Origin: Pseudomonas helmanticensis | GTDB lineage: Bacteria > Pseudomonadota > Gammaproteobacteria > Pseudomonadales > Pseudomonadaceae | Reading direction: 5' to 3' | NCBI RefSeq assembly: GCF_900182985.1 | Contig: NZ_FXUY01000001.1 | Span: 1,426,001 to 1,490,000, forward strand | Length of the DNA stretch: 64,000 bases | Shown: positions 61,308 to 64,000 of the stretch, one piece after another | Numbering within the stretch: the stretch's first letter is position 1 | How the letters are laid out: the number at the start of each line of letters is the position of its first letter | The notes under the pieces: model-generated | What the model was told of the DNA's origin: nothing | The model's input: only the letters and a program-made list of their open reading frames with translations | Databases searched by the model: none | Position numbers and translations under genes: made by a program

Positions 61308-62591
61308 TCAGGTGTAGACGGGCCAGGTGTCGACGATTTTGCCGCCGCGCACCGCCAGCAGGTCGCCGAATTGCAACAACACCGCTTCGGTCTGGGTAGG
61401 GCGCAGGAACACTTGATCCTCAACGGTCAGGCCCACGGCATTCGAGCCGTTGACCATCTCCTGATTGGAGCTGCGGCCATACACGCTATTGCTCTGCAAA
61501 CCGGACGGCGATTCGAACTCGGCCATCCAGTTGCCGCCATAGATGAAAAAGGTCTGGCGCTGGTTGGTGTCCCACCACGAAAACAGCCTGGACTTGTCGT
61601 CCAGCGCCGGGATGTTCACCGCACCGGTGCTTTTCAGCACTGGCGTGGCGATGTAAACCGCCGGTTCGTGCTCGACCAGCGACGGCAAATCATAGTGCGT
61701 CGGCTTGAGCATCGCCGTGCCCACCGACACCTCGGTGCTGAGCTTTTCATTTTCATGAATGCGGTAACTCGGGCTGCCGGCGGTGTTCAGGCACAAGCCG
61801 TCGTGCCACAACCCCGGAAACTGCTGCCGGGTGAAATCCACGCAGCGCTGATAAATCAGCATGACCTTGGCGAACAGCTCTTCAGGCGAACCGAGAATCC
61901 CCGGCACGCCCATGCCCACGAACGGGTCGTAGCCCATGAACCCGGCAAACTCCAGATGCTGCGCATTGGCGCTGATCAGCGTGAGCATCTGCCCCAGCAC
62001 ATTCAAATCACTGACGCCGCCGCGATGCAGGCCGACATCCAGTTCGATGTTGATGCGCATCCGCGTACCCAGGCCCTGCGCGAGTTGCAGGTATTGCTGC
62101 AAACGTTCGGGGCCGTCGAGCAACCATTGCAGTTGCTTCGCGGGATCGAACGGGCCTTTGTGGGATTGATAAAACAGCTCTGCCGAACGCACCGGCAACG
62201 GCTTGCCGAGCAGAATGTCAGACTGGGGGAACGTGACAGCATCGTGATTGAGAAACGGCTGATGGAACGACATCAATTTTTGCGTCCCGGCACGTTGGGC
62301 GATGTAGCTCAACAGTCCCGGTGACGGCAGCGACTTCTCCACCAGGCGCAGTTGCTTGCCGCCGCGCTTGACCGACTGCATCACCACATCGATGTTGTGA
62401 TCGAGACGATTCAGATCGATCAACAGTACCGGGCGCATCGGGCCTTTGTCCTTCAGCTCCTTGTTCAAAGCACGGAAATACTCGGTATACGGCCCGCCAC
62501 GATCACCCGGCCGCAGCCACGCCCCGGCACCCACCAGCAACACGCCTGCACCGAATGTACCGAGGAGGAAATTACGTCGATTGACCGCCAT
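61308..62591 (-). CDS. Tat-exported DSD1/alanine-racemase-fold PLP enzyme
   Basis: A 427-residue protein. The twin-arginine signal is NRRNFLLGTFGAGVLLVGAG (residues about 4-23), so it should be folded with its cofactor before export. The fold is that of fold-type III PLP enzymes (alanine racemase N-domain; D-threonine aldolase/D-serine dehydratase C-domain). LIDLNRLDHNI opens the barrel, the likely PLP Lys lies in LRLVEKSLPSPGLL, and GLHRGGVSD and GTAMLKPTHYDLPS follow. The specific reaction is unknown. It starts with ATG 62591, sharing one A with the preceding TGA, so it is translationally coupled to the FAD oxidase gene upstream. Confidence 0.83.
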   Translation of the reverse strand: MAVNRRNFLLGTFGAGVLLVGAGAWLRPGDRGGPYTEYFRALNKELKDKGPMRPVLLIDLNRLDHNIDVVMQSVKRGGKQLRLVEKSLPSPGLLSYIAQRAGTQKLMSFHQPFLNHDAVTFPQSDILLGKPLPVRSAELFYQSHKGPFDPAKQLQWLLDGPERLQQYLQLAQGLGTRMRINIELDVGLHRGGVSDLNVLGQMLTLISANAQHLEFAGFMGYDPFVGMGVPGILGSPEELFAKVMLIYQRCVDFTRQQFPGLWHDGLCLNTAGSPSYRIHENEKLSTEVSVGTAMLKPTHYDLPSLVEHEPAVYIATPVLKSTGAVNIPALDDKSRLFSWWDTNQRQTFFIYGGNWMAEFESPSGLQSNSVYGRSSNQEMVNGSNAVGLTVEDQVFLRPTQTEAVLLQFGDLLAVRGGKIVDTWPVYT

Positions 62592-63985
62592 CAGCTCACC
62601 CCCAGAATCGACGACAGATGCGCGTTGAGAAAGCGCCCGCTCGGATCAAGCGCCTGGCGCACCTCGACAAACTCGCGCCAGCGCGGGTACAGCGGCTGCA
62701 GACTCTTCGCGTTGAGCGTGTGCAACTTGCCCCAGTGCGGCCGGCCGTTGTACTTCCAGAAGATCGGCTCGACGGCGGCAAAGAAGTTGTGATGGTCCAT
62801 CTGGTAATGCTGGTGCACCGAGATCGAACAGCTGTCGCGCCCCTCGAACATGCTCAATGGAATGTCATCGGCTTTGACGTAGCGGTACTCGATGGGAAAC
62901 CAGGTGCGCAGGTCCTTGTCCTGAATCAGCTTGAGAATCTCGCGCAGGCAGGCCGGGCCGTGTTCGGCCGGCACTGAATATTCCATCTCGTTGAAGCGCA
63001 CGGTGCGCACGTTGGCGTAGATGTCGAACGAGTCGCCGACGCGGTCATCGAAATTCGCCAGATGGCGCAGGCTGTTGAGCATCGTGCGGCGCAGCTCGGG
63101 GAAGTCGCTGCCGTACTTGTCGATCTTTTCGATGAGGGTGACGAACTCGTTGCCGCCCTCCTCTTCGGGCGGGATCGGCGGCGTGGCCGGGTCGTCGGTT
63201 TCGTTGAGGGCGATGGACAAGGCGTAGTCGGAATGGGTGACGACGAGCATTTCCCAGTGCTGGTTTTCAGCGGTGTTCTTGTCGACGTCTTCGAGCAATT
63301 CTTCAGTCTTGGCGATCCATTGACGCTCGCGCAGGCGATAGGCCGGGCGATTTTGCAGGCGGATTTTCGTCGCCACGCCAAGGGCGCCGAGGGATACGCG
63401 AGCAGCGCTGAACACGTCCGCATGGCGCTGACTGTCGCAGTCGAGCACCTCGCCACTGGCGGTCACCAGTTGCATGCCGCAGACGTGCGCCGAGTAGGAC
63501 TGGAAGGTTTTACCGGTGCCGTGAGTGGACGTCGAGATCGCCCCGGCGAGGGTCTGGTAATCGATGTCGGCCATGTTTTGCAGGGCCTGGCCGATGTCTT
63601 TCAACGGCGTGCCCATGCGTGACATCGGTGTGCCGGCGGCGAATTCGGCTTGCAGGGTTTTCGCGTCGTGGTCGAGCAGACCGTTGAAGTAGCTCAGCGA
63701 CAACAGCGTGCCGTCGGTAGGCACCAGTGCGCTGAAGGAATGCGCCGAACCGACTGGGCGGATGTTGCCTTGTGCCTGCTTTATCACAGTTGTCAGTTCA
63801 TCGAGATTCTTCGGTGCCAGCCGCGCTGCTGGCAGGCAACTCTGTGCGCCCGACCAGTTGCGCCATGGGATCAGCCGTGGCGCGCGCATCAATTGGCCCA
63901 ATGCCGGATTGCTCGCCAACGCGCTGAATGCGCCGACGATGCTTGCCCGTTGCAACAACTGACGCCGTGTCAGATCCATGGTCAT
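62591..63985 (-). CDS. Tat-exported FAD-linked oxidase, D-arabinono-1,4-lactone oxidase family
   Basis: A 464-residue protein with a twin-arginine signal (TRRQLLQRASIVGAFSALAS, residues about 5-24). A PCMH-type FAD domain (about 40-220) shows IRPVGSAHSFSALVPTDGTL and LAGAISTSTHGTGKTFQSYS, the VAO-family FAD site in which a His often carries the flavin. The C-terminal ALO domain ends in PLYPRWREFVEVRQALDPSGRFLN, typical of sugar-lactone oxidases. It oxidises an aldonolactone or sugar derivative, producing H2O2; the true substrate is unknown. ATG 63985 follows AAGGTGCCTGGC; ATG 63979 and GTG 63994 are alternatives. It lies upstream of and overlaps the DSD1-type gene. Confidence 0.87.
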   Translation of the reverse strand: MTMDLTRRQLLQRASIVGAFSALASNPALGQLMRAPRLIPWRNWSGAQSCLPAARLAPKNLDELTTVIKQAQGNIRPVGSAHSFSALVPTDGTLLSLSYFNGLLDHDAKTLQAEFAAGTPMSRMGTPLKDIGQALQNMADIDYQTLAGAISTSTHGTGKTFQSYSAHVCGMQLVTASGEVLDCDSQRHADVFSAARVSLGALGVATKIRLQNRPAYRLRERQWIAKTEELLEDVDKNTAENQHWEMLVVTHSDYALSIALNETDDPATPPIPPEEEGGNEFVTLIEKIDKYGSDFPELRRTMLNSLRHLANFDDRVGDSFDIYANVRTVRFNEMEYSVPAEHGPACLREILKLIQDKDLRTWFPIEYRYVKADDIPLSMFEGRDSCSISVHQHYQMDHHNFFAAVEPIFWKYNGRPHWGKLHTLNAKSLQPLYPRWREFVEVRQALDPSGRFLNAHLSSILGVS

Positions 63986-64000
63986 GCCAGGCACCTTATT

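Overview
The window looks like chromosomal DNA of a fluorescent-group Pseudomonas. It has about 60% G+C, dense REP/REPIN-type repeats with the arm sequences common in the P. fluorescens group, and gene blocks that match P. aeruginosa clusters (muxABC-opmB, the ccoN4/mpaR block, the pdtB/phdA/TonB block). No tRNA, rRNA, CRISPR array, prophage or intact insertion sequence was seen. Layout: 1-4.8 kb holds alpha-glucan and trehalose genes (3'-truncated treS, glgE with a candidate AlgU promoter), a proline-rich micro-protein, an MgtC-like membrane protein and a DUF3203-like protein. 4.8-9 kb holds ccoG, a MocR/MpaR-type regulator and an SDR oxidoreductase. 9.2-20.7 kb holds a MucR-like MHYT-GGDEF-EAL protein and the MuxABC-OpmB RND efflux operon, both leftward. 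20.9-24.4 kb holds tpx, a YciI protein, and a low-G+C pair resembling a papain-fold toxin and a membrane-anchored immunity protein, followed by a 760-bp stretch without a convincing gene. 24.46-36.85 kb is a rightward run of eleven tightly packed or overlapping genes: three exported proteins (two of them predicted outer-membrane barrels), a MoxR AAA+ ATPase, DUF58, DUF4381, two VWA proteins, a BatD-like protein, an exported HAD phosphatase and an exported arylsulfatase. A fused membrane/spermidine-synthase-like protein, a DUF3313 lipoprotein and an octaheme cytochrome with TPRs follow to 42.96 kb. 44.4-48.5 kb holds DUF934, a siroheme sulfite/nitrite reductase, an orphan cbb3 subunit CcoN4 and a CcoQ-like subunit. 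48.7-51.8 kb holds ordinary single genes. 51.9-61 kb is a leftward block (phdA-like, pdtB-like TpsB, ExbB fusion, ExbD, TonB, porin, coiled-coil protein, YbjN, PpiC). 61.3-64 kb holds two Tat-exported enzymes in a coupled pair. How the genes fit together: TreS and GlgE belong to the maltose-1-phosphate route that links trehalose and alpha-glucan. CcoG, MpaR, sulfite reductase, CcoN4 and CcoQ4 form one cyanide/low-oxygen respiration cluster in P. aeruginosa but are split here into two halves about 38 kb apart; the two halves share a 19-bp upstream motif. The PdtB/TonB block keeps its transporter and energising genes, but no TpsA substrate gene is visible next to it. The best candidates for an undescribed system are the MoxR-VWA-sulfatase locus at 24.4-36.8 kb, where REPINs lie in frame inside two genes, and the small toxin/immunity-like module at 22.4-23.7 kb.
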